Assembly (NCBI GenBank): GCA_020851655.1
Contig: JADZCI010000235.1
Coordinates: forward strand, 1 to 36,372
DNA: 36,372 nucleotides
Direction: 5' to 3'
From: Bryobacterales bacterium
GTDB taxonomy: Bacteria > Acidobacteriota > Terriglobia > Bryobacterales > Bryobacteraceae
Made by a program: the position numbers and the translations under genes. Shown one piece after another: positions 9,274 to 18,310 of the stretch. Positions within the stretch are counted from its first letter, which is position 1; every line of letters begins with the position of its first letter. The notes beneath the pieces are model-generated. The model was not told the DNA's origin. It was given only the letters and a program-made list of their open reading frames with translations, and searched no databases.

Positions 9274-10095
9274 TCAACCCTTTCTCACCACCGGCACACG
9301 CGGGTCCTTCTCCGCCCACGCCGAACGCACCCACGCATAAGCGGGATCGTCGGACGCCGCCATCGACCGCGCGGACCCGGCCAGCGCGTTCAGGTAATAC
9401 ACGTTGTAGCCGTGAGCCGCTACGACCGGATGATAGCCCTCGGGAACCAGCACCATCTCGCCGTCGCGCACCGTGATCGCTTCGTCAATGCGCCGGTCGG
9501 CGGTGTAAACCCGCTGTATCGCATATCCTTCCGGATGATCGACGCGGTAGTAGTAAAGCTCCTCGAGGTCCACTTCTCCCGGCGGGTTGTGTATGTCGTG
9601 CTTGTGCGGCGGATAACTCGACCAGTTTCCCGAAGGCGTATAGACTTCCACCACAAGCAGCCGCTGGGCCGGGAAATCGGGCTTGATGATGTGGTTGATC
9701 TGCCGCGTGGCGTTGCCGCCGCCGCGCACTTCCACCTCGACGTCATCCGGTGTGATAAGCCGCGCCGGATAATGCTCCTCGGCCTTTGAATAACACAGCG
9801 CCAAGTCGCAGCCGGTGTCCGCGGAAATGGAAAACTCGGTCCCCGTCGAAAGGTACAACGCAAACGGCATGCCGGTGAAAACGGATTTCCGTCCGCCAAT
9901 GCCGCGCCATGCCCCCGCCGAGGCTTGCACCGAGCATGTGCCCCCCAGGACGACGGCCGCGAGTTCGTTCGACGCGGTGGCCGCCTCAAACGACGCGCCC
10001 GCCGCCAGCCTCACATTCTGAAACGACAGATACTGGTATCCGAAATCCTCAACCCGGTCTGTGAACCGTTCAGCCGGAACCAACAATTTCGCCAT
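9274..10095 (-). CDS. iolB: 5-deoxy-glucuronate isomerase
   Basis: A 273-residue double-cupin isomerase of normal length. The clearest match is the metal-binding stretch GNWSSYPPHKHD (about residues 160-171), followed by LEELYYYR and later VPEGYHPVVAAHGY, all hallmarks of IolB (KduI-like fold). It converts 5-deoxy-D-glucuronate, the IolD product, to 2-deoxy-5-keto-D-gluconate for IolC. The ATG at 10095 is preferred to the GTG at 10098: it lies 7 bases from a GGGAGG site, whereas the GTG is only 4 bases away. It is the first iol gene and starts only 28 bases after the patatin-family gene, so an operon promoter must lie inside or before that gene. Confidence 0.93.
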   Translation of the reverse strand: MAKLLVPAERFTDRVEDFGYQYLSFQNVRLAAGASFEAATASNELAAVVLGGTCSVQASAGAWRGIGGRKSVFTGMPFALYLSTGTEFSISADTGCDLALCYSKAEEHYPARLITPDDVEVEVRGGGNATRQINHIIKPDFPAQRLLVVEVYTPSGNWSSYPPHKHDIHNPPGEVDLEELYYYRVDHPEGYAIQRVYTADRRIDEAITVRDGEMVLVPEGYHPVVAAHGYNVYYLNALAGSARSMAASDDPAYAWVRSAWAEKDPRVPVVRKG

Positions 10096-10102
10096 CACTC
10101 AT

Positions 10103-10108
10103 CCTCCC
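10103..10108 (-). promoter_or_regulatory. Ribosome binding site of iolB
   Basis: GGGAGG on the - strand, 7 bases from the ATG at 10095. The spacing decides between the two adjacent in-frame starts GTG-ATG. Confidence 0.65.
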
Positions 10109-10123
10109 TGCCGGTGTCGTGAA

Positions 10124-12292
10124 TCAGAAGTATCGCCCCAGCCGGAACAGAATCGAGCGGAATCCGCTCTCGCCGACCGAGCCGCCAAAAAACAGCAAAC
10201 CCAACGGCGTATCGGAAGCCACCCCGATGACGCCATCGTTAAACGGGTTGGCCGAATTGCCGCGAGTCCACGCCGTTCCCACTTCGTAGCCAACGGTAAA
10301 GTAGGTCTTGCTCAACAGCCCGATCGGCTGGTCCGACAGCGACCGGAAGATCGCCACCCGGCCGTTGTAATAGCTGTTTCCGTGAAGTTGCCCGCGCGCC
10401 AGCGCGCTCAGACGGTAGAGTCCGCCGGTGACATAGAACAAATTCAGAGCACGATCGCCGGACGTCGCTCCGCCGGCGCCTTCCACGATGTAGGAGTAAC
10501 GCTTTGTGATGCGCCGGGCGTAACTCACTTCCCCTTCCATGGCGGGAAACTGCTTGTTCATCCCCGGGAAGTCCGTCATCCAGTTGGCCTGCACCGACGA
10601 ACGCAATCCGTCCAACGGAATGACCGGGTTGTTCTGCTTGTCGTAGCTCCACTTGCCGCGAAAGCCGCTCGTTCGCCCGCTCACCGAGCCGGGCAGGGAC
10701 CCGGTGCTGACTGTGTAGGAAATATGTCCGGCGTCGTAACCAAAACGCATCTCCTGAAAGCGGCCAAAGGCGTATCCGAGATCCGCGCCGCCGCCGCCCG
10801 TGTTGGTGCGATAGTCCATCACGTGCGTGTGGCCGGCGTAGAACGGCAGCAAATCGCTGACCCAGTATCCACGTGGCGCGATAAACCACTTGCCACCCTG
10901 AAACCGGTAGTAGTATTCCGTAGCCAGCCGGTTGATGGTGCCGATGCTGAGGTCGCTGCGCCACTCCGACGCGGGTCCGCCGAAGTCGAGAAACGTAATG
11001 CGCGCTCCAACGCCGAACCGCAGCCCGCTATCCGGTGCTCCGTCCAGCAGAATTCCTAGCTTGAGAAACGGCGGTCCATAGCTTTTCTCGTGGGCTGTGA
11101 TCTTGATGCCCGGCTCACCGTTCTTATCGACAAACTCATACCCGGCCGTGTCGTACCGGCCCATACCCGTGATCTTGGTCAGTTCGGTTTCCAGATCCTT
11201 CTGGGTCACCACGCCATCTTTGTCCGCCTTCAAGCTCGCAATCAGCGCGGCTTTGCGCCTGGGGGCCATATCGCCTTCCACTTCGATGAACTTGGGCTGA
11301 GTCACTTCGGGCCGCGTCTTCCTTGCCCGTGCCTCCCGGTAAGCCCGATATTCGCCCTCGGACAACTCCAGCATTTTGAGCATCTGCTCTTTTCGCGCGG
11401 CCGCCTCGTAACCGACCTTCCGGAAATCGTCGTAACGCTGAAACGCCATCGCGTCGAAACCCTGCAAATCCGGCATCAGGACGAGGTCGGCCAGTCCGAT
11501 GTTGCGCCTCTCGTTGTCGGTGATCATCACGCTGATGGAACGGCCGGCCGCGCCCAGCAGGCTCTTATACGCCTTGGCGTCCGGCGGCTTATCCAAGGCC
11601 ACGGCAATCACAATGTCGGCGCCCATCCGCTTCACAATGTCGACGGGAAGGTTGTTGACCAGACCTCCATCGACCAGGATCTGCTTGCCTCTCTCCACCG
11701 GAGCAAACAAAGCGGGCAAGGACATGGTGGCGCGCATCGCCTCGAACAGCGGTCCCCGGTCGAACACGACTTCTTTTGAAGTCACCAGGTCCGTCGCCAC
11801 ACAGCGAAACGGCGTCGGCAGCAGATCGAAACTCGTCTCCTCGCTGTAGGGCGCCGCAAAGCGGCTCAGAATCAGCCCGACGCCATGCCCCGCGGACAAT
11901 CCGCCAGGCAACTGCAAACCCTTCTTGTAGCCCATCTCGAGATTGGTTGGAATCTCGCGCTGGTCTTCTTTTCGCCGGAACGAGATGTTCCGGTAAGGCG
12001 GTGACGCGGAAAACGCGGCCGCCCAATTCACATTCTTGACGAAATCGAGCATTTCGGCCGAATCGTGGCCGGTCGCCCACAGACCCGCCACCAAACCGCC
12101 CATGCTCGTGCCGGCAATATAGTCGACCGGAATCCGGTGCTCTTCAAACCATTGCAGAACGCCGACATGCGCCAACCCCAGCGCGCTACCTCCCGCCAAG
12201 GCGACGCCAACGGTCTTGCGTTTTGGTTTGTCGGCCGTCTGAGCGGCGGCCGCAGAGGCGGCAACTAGGAGTGCGATTACAATCCGGCCCAT
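10124..12292 (-). CDS. Patatin-like phospholipase fused to outer-membrane beta-barrel (PlpD/type Vd-like)
   Basis: A 722-residue exported protein, close to the length of Pseudomonas PlpD (about 730). Residues 1-17 form a signal peptide (hydrophobic run ending ASAAAAQ). The patatin domain (about 27-330) has the oxyanion loop GGSALG at 34-39, the nucleophile Ser63 in GTSMG and the dyad Asp208 in VDGG. A POTRA-like stretch (about 340-410) follows. The C-terminal half is rich in alternating aromatic strands and ends RLGRYF, with a terminal aromatic residue as in barrel proteins. Such proteins place a lipid acyl hydrolase at the cell surface through their own barrel. Start choice: the ATG at 12292 begins the signal peptide; TTG at 12310 is possible. 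It is 28 bases upstream of iolB on the same strand. Confidence 0.88.
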   Translation of the reverse strand: MGRIVIALLVAASAAAAQTADKPKRKTVGVALAGGSALGLAHVGVLQWFEEHRIPVDYIAGTSMGGLVAGLWATGHDSAEMLDFVKNVNWAAAFSASPPYRNISFRRKEDQREIPTNLEMGYKKGLQLPGGLSAGHGVGLILSRFAAPYSEETSFDLLPTPFRCVATDLVTSKEVVFDRGPLFEAMRATMSLPALFAPVERGKQILVDGGLVNNLPVDIVKRMGADIVIAVALDKPPDAKAYKSLLGAAGRSISVMITDNERRNIGLADLVLMPDLQGFDAMAFQRYDDFRKVGYEAAARKEQMLKMLELSEGEYRAYREARARKTRPEVTQPKFIEVEGDMAPRRKAALIASLKADKDGVVTQKDLETELTKITGMGRYDTAGYEFVDKNGEPGIKITAHEKSYGPPFLKLGILLDGAPDSGLRFGVGARITFLDFGGPASEWRSDLSIGTINRLATEYYYRFQGGKWFIAPRGYWVSDLLPFYAGHTHVMDYRTNTGGGGADLGYAFGRFQEMRFGYDAGHISYTVSTGSLPGSVSGRTSGFRGKWSYDKQNNPVIPLDGLRSSVQANWMTDFPGMNKQFPAMEGEVSYARRITKRYSYIVEGAGGATSGDRALNLFYVTGGLYRLSALARGQLHGNSYYNGRVAIFRSLSDQPIGLLSKTYFTVGYEVGTAWTRGNSANPFNDGVIGVASDTPLGLLFFGGSVGESGFRSILFRLGRYF

Positions 12293-12346
12293 CACGACAA
12301 AGCATATCAAACTACAGTGTAATGAGTATGTTACGCTGAGGTTCCG
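12293..12346. promoter_or_regulatory. Divergent intergenic region between the patatin gene and DAHP synthase
   Basis: Fifty-four bases, AT-richer than the surroundings, between two diverging starts. Both promoters must lie here or just inside the genes. I cannot assign convincing -35/-10 pairs. GAGG at 12338-12341 is a plausible ribosome site for the + gene. This could be the main promoter for patatin plus the whole inositol operon. Confidence 0.4.
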
Positions 12347-13705
12347 ATGTGGTCCCCGGAGTCCTGGAAAAGCAAACCGGCGCGCCAGCAGGTTGTTTAT
12401 CCCGACCAGGACAAGTTGAACGCGGTTGTCGACGAACTCGGCACCTTACCGCCCCTGGTTACCTCCTGGGAGATTGTTGCTCTCCGGGCGCTGCTCGCTG
12501 AAGCCTCCCAAGGACACCGCTTTGTCCTGCAAGGCGGCGATTGCGCGGAGCGTTTCGCCGACTGCCAGCCGCCCAAGATCGCCAACCAGCTCAAAATCCT
12601 CTTGCAGATGAGCCTGGTCCTGGTGCAAGGCAGCCAGCGGCCCGTCATCCGCGTTGGACGCTTTGCCGGACAATACGCCAAGCCGCGCAGCGAAGATTTC
12701 GAGGAGCGAGGCGGAGAGCGCCTGCTCTCTTACCGCGGCGATCTGGTGAACCGTTCCCCGTTTACCGCCGCGGACCGGCAGCCCGACCCTCAGCGATTGC
12801 TGCGGGCCTACGAACGGTCCGCGCTGACCCTGAACTTTTGCCGCGCCCTGGTCAAAGGGGGCTTTGCCGACCTTCACCACCCCGAGTACTGGGACCTCGG
12901 CTTTGCGCGTCAATCGCCGCTCGAAGACGAGTACCAGGAAATGGTGGCCGAAATCTCGCGCGCCTTGCGCTTTATGGAAAATGTTCTCGGCGTGCGAGCC
13001 GGAGAAACGGACCGTATCGATTTCTACACCAGCCACGAAGCGCTTCATCTGCCCTATGAGCAAGCTCAAACCAAGCAGGTTCCGCACCGGAGCGGATGGT
13101 TCAATCTGGGGGTCCATTTTCCGTGGATCGGCGTTCGAACCGCGCTTCCGGATGAGGCGCACGTCGAGTATTGCCGCGGCATTGAAAACCCGGTCGGCAT
13201 CAAGGCCGGTCCCGCCACCACACGCGAGCAACTGCTCGCGCTCATCGAGCGCCTGAATCCCCGGAACGAACCCGGCAAGCTGGCCGTGATCCACCGCCTC
13301 GGCAGGCGGCAATCTGAAAGCGTCCTGCCCCGCTTGATCGAATGGGCGCGCGAGGCGGGAGCCAATCTCCTGTGGATTTGCGACCCGATGCACGGCAACA
13401 CCCGCCTCACCTCCGATGGCATCAAGACGCGCAACTTCGACGACATCCTAGGCGAACTGGAACTCGCCTTCACCATTCACGCCGGCATGCGAAGCTATCT
13501 CGGCGGAGTCCATATCGAGCTGACCGGCGAGAACGTAACCGAGTGCGTCGGCGGCGCGCGCGGTTTGAGCGAAGCGGACCTCAAGCGGGCCTATGTCTCG
13601 GAAGTCGATCCGCGGCTGAACTACGAACAGGCGCTGGAGATCGCCCTCTGCATCGCGCGGAAAATGCGCGCCACGCCCGCGGGTCCCACGCCCGCGAGTC
13701 CTTGA
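12347..13705 (+). CDS. aroG: 3-deoxy-7-phosphoheptulonate synthase, class II
   Basis: A 452-residue class II (plant/mycobacterial type) DAHP synthase, first enzyme of the shikimate pathway, joining phosphoenolpyruvate and erythrose 4-phosphate. Family marks are the opening WSPESW, FVLQGGDCAERF with metal ligand Cys66, VIRVGRFAGQYAKPRS, DFYTSHEALHLPYEQA, CDPMHGNT and VHIELTGENVTEC. The protein is complete and all these motifs are intact. Class II forms need not carry the feedback domain of class I enzymes, and I see no extra regulatory domain or fused chorismate mutase. It diverges from the patatin gene and precedes the GH116 gene by 27 bases, so those two may be cotranscribed although they share no obvious pathway. 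Confidence 0.95.
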   Translation: MWSPESWKSKPARQQVVYPDQDKLNAVVDELGTLPPLVTSWEIVALRALLAEASQGHRFVLQGGDCAERFADCQPPKIANQLKILLQMSLVLVQGSQRPVIRVGRFAGQYAKPRSEDFEERGGERLLSYRGDLVNRSPFTAADRQPDPQRLLRAYERSALTLNFCRALVKGGFADLHHPEYWDLGFARQSPLEDEYQEMVAEISRALRFMENVLGVRAGETDRIDFYTSHEALHLPYEQAQTKQVPHRSGWFNLGVHFPWIGVRTALPDEAHVEYCRGIENPVGIKAGPATTREQLLALIERLNPRNEPGKLAVIHRLGRRQSESVLPRLIEWAREAGANLLWICDPMHGNTRLTSDGIKTRNFDDILGELELAFTIHAGMRSYLGGVHIELTGENVTECVGGARGLSEADLKRAYVSEVDPRLNYEQALEIALCIARKMRATPAGPTPASP

Positions 13706-13732
13706 TATGATGCCCCGGAATCGCCGGAGCAC

Positions 13733-16393
13733 ATGAGCAAGACACCGAGACGGACGTTCCTGCAAGGCGCCGCGCTGGCGCCACAAGCGGCGGCCATGGC
13801 GCTCGCGCAGACGGCTACGCCAGCCGCCACGCATCCGCCATTCGAGTACCCGCGCACATTCACCGGCCGCCATCTGGCCATGCTGGCGTTTCCGCTGGGA
13901 GGAATCGCGGCGGGCTCCATCAGCCTGGGCGGACGCGGACAACTTCGCGATTGGGAAATCTTTAACCGCCCTGACAAAGGGCTTCAACCCAACTTCGCCT
14001 TCGCCTCCCTCTGGGTGAAAGCCGGCGCGGCGGAACCGGTGGCCCGGGTATTGGAGGCGCAGGTGCTTCCGCCCTACGAAGGGCCGTCCGGATTGGGTTC
14101 CAATAACTCGCCTGGGCTGCCACGCTTGAAACAGGCGGTCTTCACCGGCGAATTCCCACTGGCGCGCATCGATTTCGAGGACCCGCATCTGCCGGTCCAT
14201 GTCGCGCTGGAAGCGTTCTCGCCGTTCTTTCCGCTCGATGCCGATGACTCCGGCTTGCCGGCCGCCGTGCTGCGCTACCGGGTCAGTAACCCCACGCCAC
14301 AGGCTGCGAGCGTCGCCATCGCCTGGTCGATTGATAATCCCGCCGGACTGGGCGCGACGACGCCGGAGTATCAGGAGCTTGCCAAACAGCGCCGCAACGC
14401 CGCGGTGAGCGGGAGCGACTGGCAGGGATTGCTGATGGACAACCCCGCCATGCCACCCGGCGATGAGCTGTGCGGAGAATTCATCTTGGGCTTGTGGAAA
14501 CCGGGCGGCGGAGAAGTCACATCCTGGCGTGGATGGCCCCGTGGGCGCTGGTGGAACAGTCCGATGCTTTACTGGGACGCGTTCTCATCTCAAGGCCGGC
14601 TGCCCGAAGAACCCGCGGACCCGAACAGCGTCGGGACTTTGTGCCTGCGCCGCGAAATTCCCGCGGGCGCCGAAGCCGTGTTCACGTTCCTGCTGGCCTG
14701 GCGGTTTCCGAACCGGACCCCCCGGCGCTGTGGCTGGAAAGCGCCCAAAGGCCAGGAGCAGGCCGTCATCGGCAATTGGTATGCCCGGCGGTTCGGCAGC
14801 GCCTCGGCCGCGCTCGATTACCTGACGCCGCGGCTGGAATCGCTCGAAGCAAAGACCCGCGAGTTTGCCGCCGCGGTTCGCGAAACCACGCTGCCCCCGG
14901 TCGTCAAAGACGGCGCCATGGCCAACCTCTCCACCCTGGTCACACAGACCTGCTTCCGCACCTCGGACGGCGAGTTCCACGGCTTTGAAGGATGCAACGA
15001 CAAGTCGGGATGCTGCTACGGCAACTGCACGCACGTGTGGAACTACGAAACAGCCACCGCGCACCTGTTCCCCGCCCTGTCGGTTTCTCTGCGCCGCGCC
15101 GCCTTCGGCTATTCGCTCGACAGCGCGGGCGCCATCGGTTTCCGCCAGCTTCTGCCCGATGGCATGGAACGGTCGGGCTTCGCGGCCGCCGACGGACAGA
15201 TGGGACAGGTCATGAAGGTGTACCTCGACTGGAAGCTCTCCGGGGACACGCCGTGGCTGAAGGACATCTGGCCGCGCGCCCGCAAAGCCCTGGAGTTCGC
15301 CTGGGTGCCCGGAGGCTGGGACCCCGGCAGGGACGGAGTCCTCGAAGGCGTCCAACACAACACTTACGATGTCGAGTTTTACGGGCCCAACCCGCAGTGC
15401 GGCATTTACTATCTCGGCGCTCTGCGGGCGGCCGAAGAGATGGCCAAAGCCGTCGGAGACCCCACCGCCGCCGCGCAATACCGCCGCCTGTTCGACCAGG
15501 GTTCAAAGTGGATTGACGCCAACCTGTTCAACGGCGAGTTCTATGTTCAGCAGATTCGCGGTGCCGCCAAGGACCGGATCGCTCCCGGTCTCCTGAGCGA
15601 CATGGGTTCGGAGATGACGGAATCACCCGAGTACCAGGTGGGAGACGGGTGCCTGGTCGACCAGCTTGTGGGCGAGTATCAGGCTCGTGTCTGCGGGCTC
15701 GGAACGCTTCTGAACCCGGCCCACATCAAGAAGACTCTCGAGTCCATTTACCGCTACAACTACAAGCGGGATATGTCCACTCATGTATCGGTGCAGCGGA
15801 CCTTCGCCGTCAACGACGAGTCCGCCCTGGTGATTTGCGATTACGGCAAGGGCCGGCGTCCGCGCATACCCTTCCCGTATTACGCCGAAGTGATGACCGG
15901 TTTCGAATACACCGCCGCATCGCACATGATGTGGGCGGGCCTCGTTTCGCAAGGCGTGGAGTGCATCGGCAATATCCGCCGCCGCTACGACGGCGAACGC
16001 AGGAACCCCTGGAACGAAGCCGAGTGCGGCCATCATTACGCCCGCGCCATGGCCGCATGGTCGGCAATCCTGGCGCTGAGCGGCTTCCAATACCATGCCG
16101 CCGCGGCCAGGCTGGAAGTACGCCCGGCCGCCACTCAACGTCCGTTGCGATGTATCTGGTCCACCGCCGCCGGCTGGGGTGTCTTCCGGCAGGAGGACAG
16201 GCGTCTTGAGTTGGAAGTCCGCTCCGGCCGTCTGCCGGTCCGGTCGCTCACGGCCGCGTTTGCGGGCGGCAATCCCCGCCTCCTTCTTGGCGGCCAACCA
16301 GCGCAGGCCCAGGTGGCCGGTTCGGCGGACGGCGTTCTGACATTGCTCTGCGACGTCGTGGCGGAACCCGGCCGGCCGTTGGTCCTATCATAG
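13733..16393 (+). CDS. Exported GH116 beta-glycosidase (glucosylceramidase/bile-acid glucosidase family)
   Basis: An 886-residue protein with a twin-arginine leader: RRTFLQG at residues 6-12, then an alanine-rich core ending near 26. The N-terminal beta domain carries PLGGIAAGSISLGGRG, and the C-terminal (alpha/alpha)6 domain is the DUF608/GH116 catalytic domain. Active-site residues by family analogy are the nucleophile Glu439 in HVWNYETATAH and the acid/base Asp546 in HNTYDVEFYGPNPQCG. Later motifs such as TGFEYTAASHMMW and NPWNEAECGHHYARAM are typical of the family. Relatives cleave beta-glucosides, beta-xylosides or glucosylceramide. Export through Tat suggests action on polysaccharide or glycolipid fragments in the periplasm. 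The exact substrate cannot be read from sequence. Confidence 0.88.
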   Translation: MSKTPRRTFLQGAALAPQAAAMALAQTATPAATHPPFEYPRTFTGRHLAMLAFPLGGIAAGSISLGGRGQLRDWEIFNRPDKGLQPNFAFASLWVKAGAAEPVARVLEAQVLPPYEGPSGLGSNNSPGLPRLKQAVFTGEFPLARIDFEDPHLPVHVALEAFSPFFPLDADDSGLPAAVLRYRVSNPTPQAASVAIAWSIDNPAGLGATTPEYQELAKQRRNAAVSGSDWQGLLMDNPAMPPGDELCGEFILGLWKPGGGEVTSWRGWPRGRWWNSPMLYWDAFSSQGRLPEEPADPNSVGTLCLRREIPAGAEAVFTFLLAWRFPNRTPRRCGWKAPKGQEQAVIGNWYARRFGSASAALDYLTPRLESLEAKTREFAAAVRETTLPPVVKDGAMANLSTLVTQTCFRTSDGEFHGFEGCNDKSGCCYGNCTHVWNYETATAHLFPALSVSLRRAAFGYSLDSAGAIGFRQLLPDGMERSGFAAADGQMGQVMKVYLDWKLSGDTPWLKDIWPRARKALEFAWVPGGWDPGRDGVLEGVQHNTYDVEFYGPNPQCGIYYLGALRAAEEMAKAVGDPTAAAQYRRLFDQGSKWIDANLFNGEFYVQQIRGAAKDRIAPGLLSDMGSEMTESPEYQVGDGCLVDQLVGEYQARVCGLGTLLNPAHIKKTLESIYRYNYKRDMSTHVSVQRTFAVNDESALVICDYGKGRRPRIPFPYYAEVMTGFEYTAASHMMWAGLVSQGVECIGNIRRRYDGERRNPWNEAECGHHYARAMAAWSAILALSGFQYHAAAARLEVRPAATQRPLRCIWSTAAGWGVFRQEDRRLELEVRSGRLPVRSLTAAFAGGNPRLLLGGQPAQAQVAGSADGVLTLLCDVVAEPGRPLVLS

Positions 16394-16408
16394 ACAGACG
16401 TAACCCGT

Positions 16409-17266
16409 ATGCTTCGACGCCACTTTCTCGCATCCGCTGCCTTGGCGGCCGCACCCGGCAAGGTCACCGTCAATGCCCACCCTTGGGTCTACGCCGCACG
16501 GCAGCCGGGTTATGATCCCACGCCGATTCTCGATCAGATCTTCACCGAGATCAGCCAGGCTGGCATCGATGGCATCGAACTGATGCATCCCGTGTTGCTC
16601 CACGACGAAGCCGTCCTGGCCCAGGTCGAGGAACTGTCGCGGCGCAACCGTCTGCCCGTCATAGGCTGCTCCTGGTCGGCTGCGATGTGGGACGCGTCAC
16701 AACACGATTCCATCGTCAGGGAAGCCGGCACGCTCCTGCCCCGGCTGGCCAGGTTGAAGGGAAGGCTGCTCGGCACGAGCGTCGGCGACGCGCGGCGGCG
16801 CAAGACTCCGGCCGAACTCGATGCCCAGGCTGCCGTCCTGCGCAACGTTATGCGGATAGCCCGGGACAACGGCGTCACTGTCAACCTGCACAACCACGTT
16901 TACGAGGTCGCCAACGGCGAGTACGACCTGTCAGGCACGCTGGAGCGGATACCCGATGCCAGGCTGGGTCCCGACATCGGCTGGTTGTTCCGCGCCAAGG
17001 TCGATCCGGCGGACTTCATCCGCCGCCACAAAGGCCGGATCGTCTACGCGCACCTGCGGAACGAGAAGGCCGACGGCAAGTGGCCGGAATCCATGGAAGA
17101 AGGCGTGATCGATTTTGCCTCTGTGGCGAACGCGCTCCGCGAGACCGGCTTTGCGGGAGACCTCGCCATCGAGATCGCTCATGAGCGCGGCTTCCAGCCC
17201 ACGCGCCCCTACGGTGAGAGCATCCGGCTGAGCCGCGCCTACGTTCGCCGCGTCATGGGCTACTGA
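16409..17266 (+). CDS. Sugar phosphate isomerase/epimerase-like TIM barrel with export leader
   Basis: A 285-residue xylose-isomerase-like (AP_endonuc_2) barrel. Strands and likely metal ligands are visible in DGIELMHPVL, VNLHNHVYEV, GPDIGWLF, IVYAHLRNEK and LAIEIAHERG. The first 16 residues (LRRHFLASAALAAAPG) look like a short twin-arginine leader, as is common for this family in Acidobacteriota and Planctomycetota. The mature protein may therefore be periplasmic, though the hydrophobic core is short. It starts 15 bases after the GH116 gene and probably shares its transcript. Together they would act on the same sugar, for example epimerising or isomerising a released glycoside. The substrate is unknown, and the protein is a paralogue of iolE only at fold level. 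Confidence 0.75.
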   Translation: MLRRHFLASAALAAAPGKVTVNAHPWVYAARQPGYDPTPILDQIFTEISQAGIDGIELMHPVLLHDEAVLAQVEELSRRNRLPVIGCSWSAAMWDASQHDSIVREAGTLLPRLARLKGRLLGTSVGDARRRKTPAELDAQAAVLRNVMRIARDNGVTVNLHNHVYEVANGEYDLSGTLERIPDARLGPDIGWLFRAKVDPADFIRRHKGRIVYAHLRNEKADGKWPESMEEGVIDFASVANALRETGFAGDLAIEIAHERGFQPTRPYGESIRLSRAYVRRVMGY

Positions 17267-17284
17267 CCGAGTCCCGCCGGCAGC

Positions 17285-18274
17285 CTAACTGGCCGCGGCT
17301 TGCGCGTATTGCAGCAGCGAGTTCTCGAACGTGTAGTCCTGTCCCGGCCGCGCGTGGTGCCGCACGTACCACCGGTAGGTTTCTTTGAGCCCCTCGGGAA
17401 ACGCCGTGGGCTTGAACTTCAGCACACGCTGCGCCTTGCTGATCACCGTGGTGATGGGCGGCATGTCGAAGTACATCCCAAAGTACAACTGCGGACCCAT
17501 GGGATGCCCGCCGGCGCGGTGGATCCGGTCGCGCGGAATCCGCACCACCATGGTCTCCTTGCCCGCCGCCGCCGAAAGCGCGTCGAGCACTTCGGCCTGG
17601 GTCAGCGGACGCGAGTTGGCGATGTTAAAGGCGTGGCCAACCGCATTCGGTTCCGTCATCACCTTGAGCATCGCGCTCACCAGGTCTTTGACAAAGACAA
17701 ACTGCATCAGCCGCCGCCCGTCGCCCGGCAGAATGATGGGACGCTTGTCCCGCAGGCGGTCCCAGAAGAAAGCCTCGCGATAGAGAGGGTTCCAGGGGCC
17801 GTAAATATAGGGCGGCCGCAGCGTCACCACCGGAATCCCGTAGCGGTGATGCATGCGGAACAGCAAGCGTTCCGACATTGCCTTGTTGCGGATGTAGCGG
17901 TCGGGATGATCGTCCGGCGCCAGCGCGTCGCCTTCGTGATGATTCAGGCCGTCGCCGTACGCCGCCACACTCGACATAAAGATGTACCGCGAGACCCGGC
18001 CAGGCAGCGCCCTCACCGTCGCCTCGACGTGCGCCGCCGTCGTCCCTCGGTCCGAATCGTAGGCATTGTCGAATACGACGTCGAACTTGTGCCCGGCCAG
18101 CGCCGCTTTCACCTGCGCTCCGTCGTTACGGTCAGCCCTCAGGTTGAGGACTTTCCTTCCTAAATCGTTCTCCATCCCGCGGTGCAGGACCGCCACTTCG
18201 TGGCCTTCTTTTTGCAGGGCGGCTACCAGGTGTTTCCCGGTAAAGAGCGTGCCGCCGATGACAAGAACTCGCAT
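17285..18274 (-). CDS. NAD-dependent sugar epimerase/dehydratase family protein
   Basis: A 329-residue extended short-chain dehydrogenase. The NAD motif is GGTLFTG at residues 7-13, the catalytic set is Ser101/Ser102 (FMSSVAAYG) with Tyr127 and Lys131 (YIRNK), and the substrate loop has RPPYIYGPWNP. The ATG at 18274 places the Rossmann strand at the N-terminus. An in-frame TTG at 18307 would add 11 residues that do not belong to the fold. It follows the inositol-phosphate synthase gene by 36 bases on the same strand, a likely two-gene operon. The family acts on nucleotide sugars; whether it works on an inositol-linked or unrelated sugar cannot be told. It is not a typical GalE, since the glycine motif is the GGTxFxG variant common in uncharacterised bacterial members. 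Confidence 0.8.
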   Translation of the reverse strand: MRVLVIGGTLFTGKHLVAALQKEGHEVAVLHRGMENDLGRKVLNLRADRNDGAQVKAALAGHKFDVVFDNAYDSDRGTTAAHVEATVRALPGRVSRYIFMSSVAAYGDGLNHHEGDALAPDDHPDRYIRNKAMSERLLFRMHHRYGIPVVTLRPPYIYGPWNPLYREAFFWDRLRDKRPIILPGDGRRLMQFVFVKDLVSAMLKVMTEPNAVGHAFNIANSRPLTQAEVLDALSAAAGKETMVVRIPRDRIHRAGGHPMGPQLYFGMYFDMPPITTVISKAQRVLKFKPTAFPEGLKETYRWYVRHHARPGQDYTFENSLLQYAQAAAS

Positions 18275-18310
18275 AGGCTCGTTCCGCGCTCCCTCTCTTT
18301 GTAACAAGTG

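Noticed and set aside
10061..11059. Open frame of 332 codons on + opposite the patatin barrel
   Set aside because: No family features, and the opposite strand codes for a complete beta-barrel ending in an aromatic residue.
14585..15478. Open frame of 297 codons on - inside the GH116 gene
   Set aside because: Antisense to the catalytic domain that carries both active-site residues; no recognisable domain.
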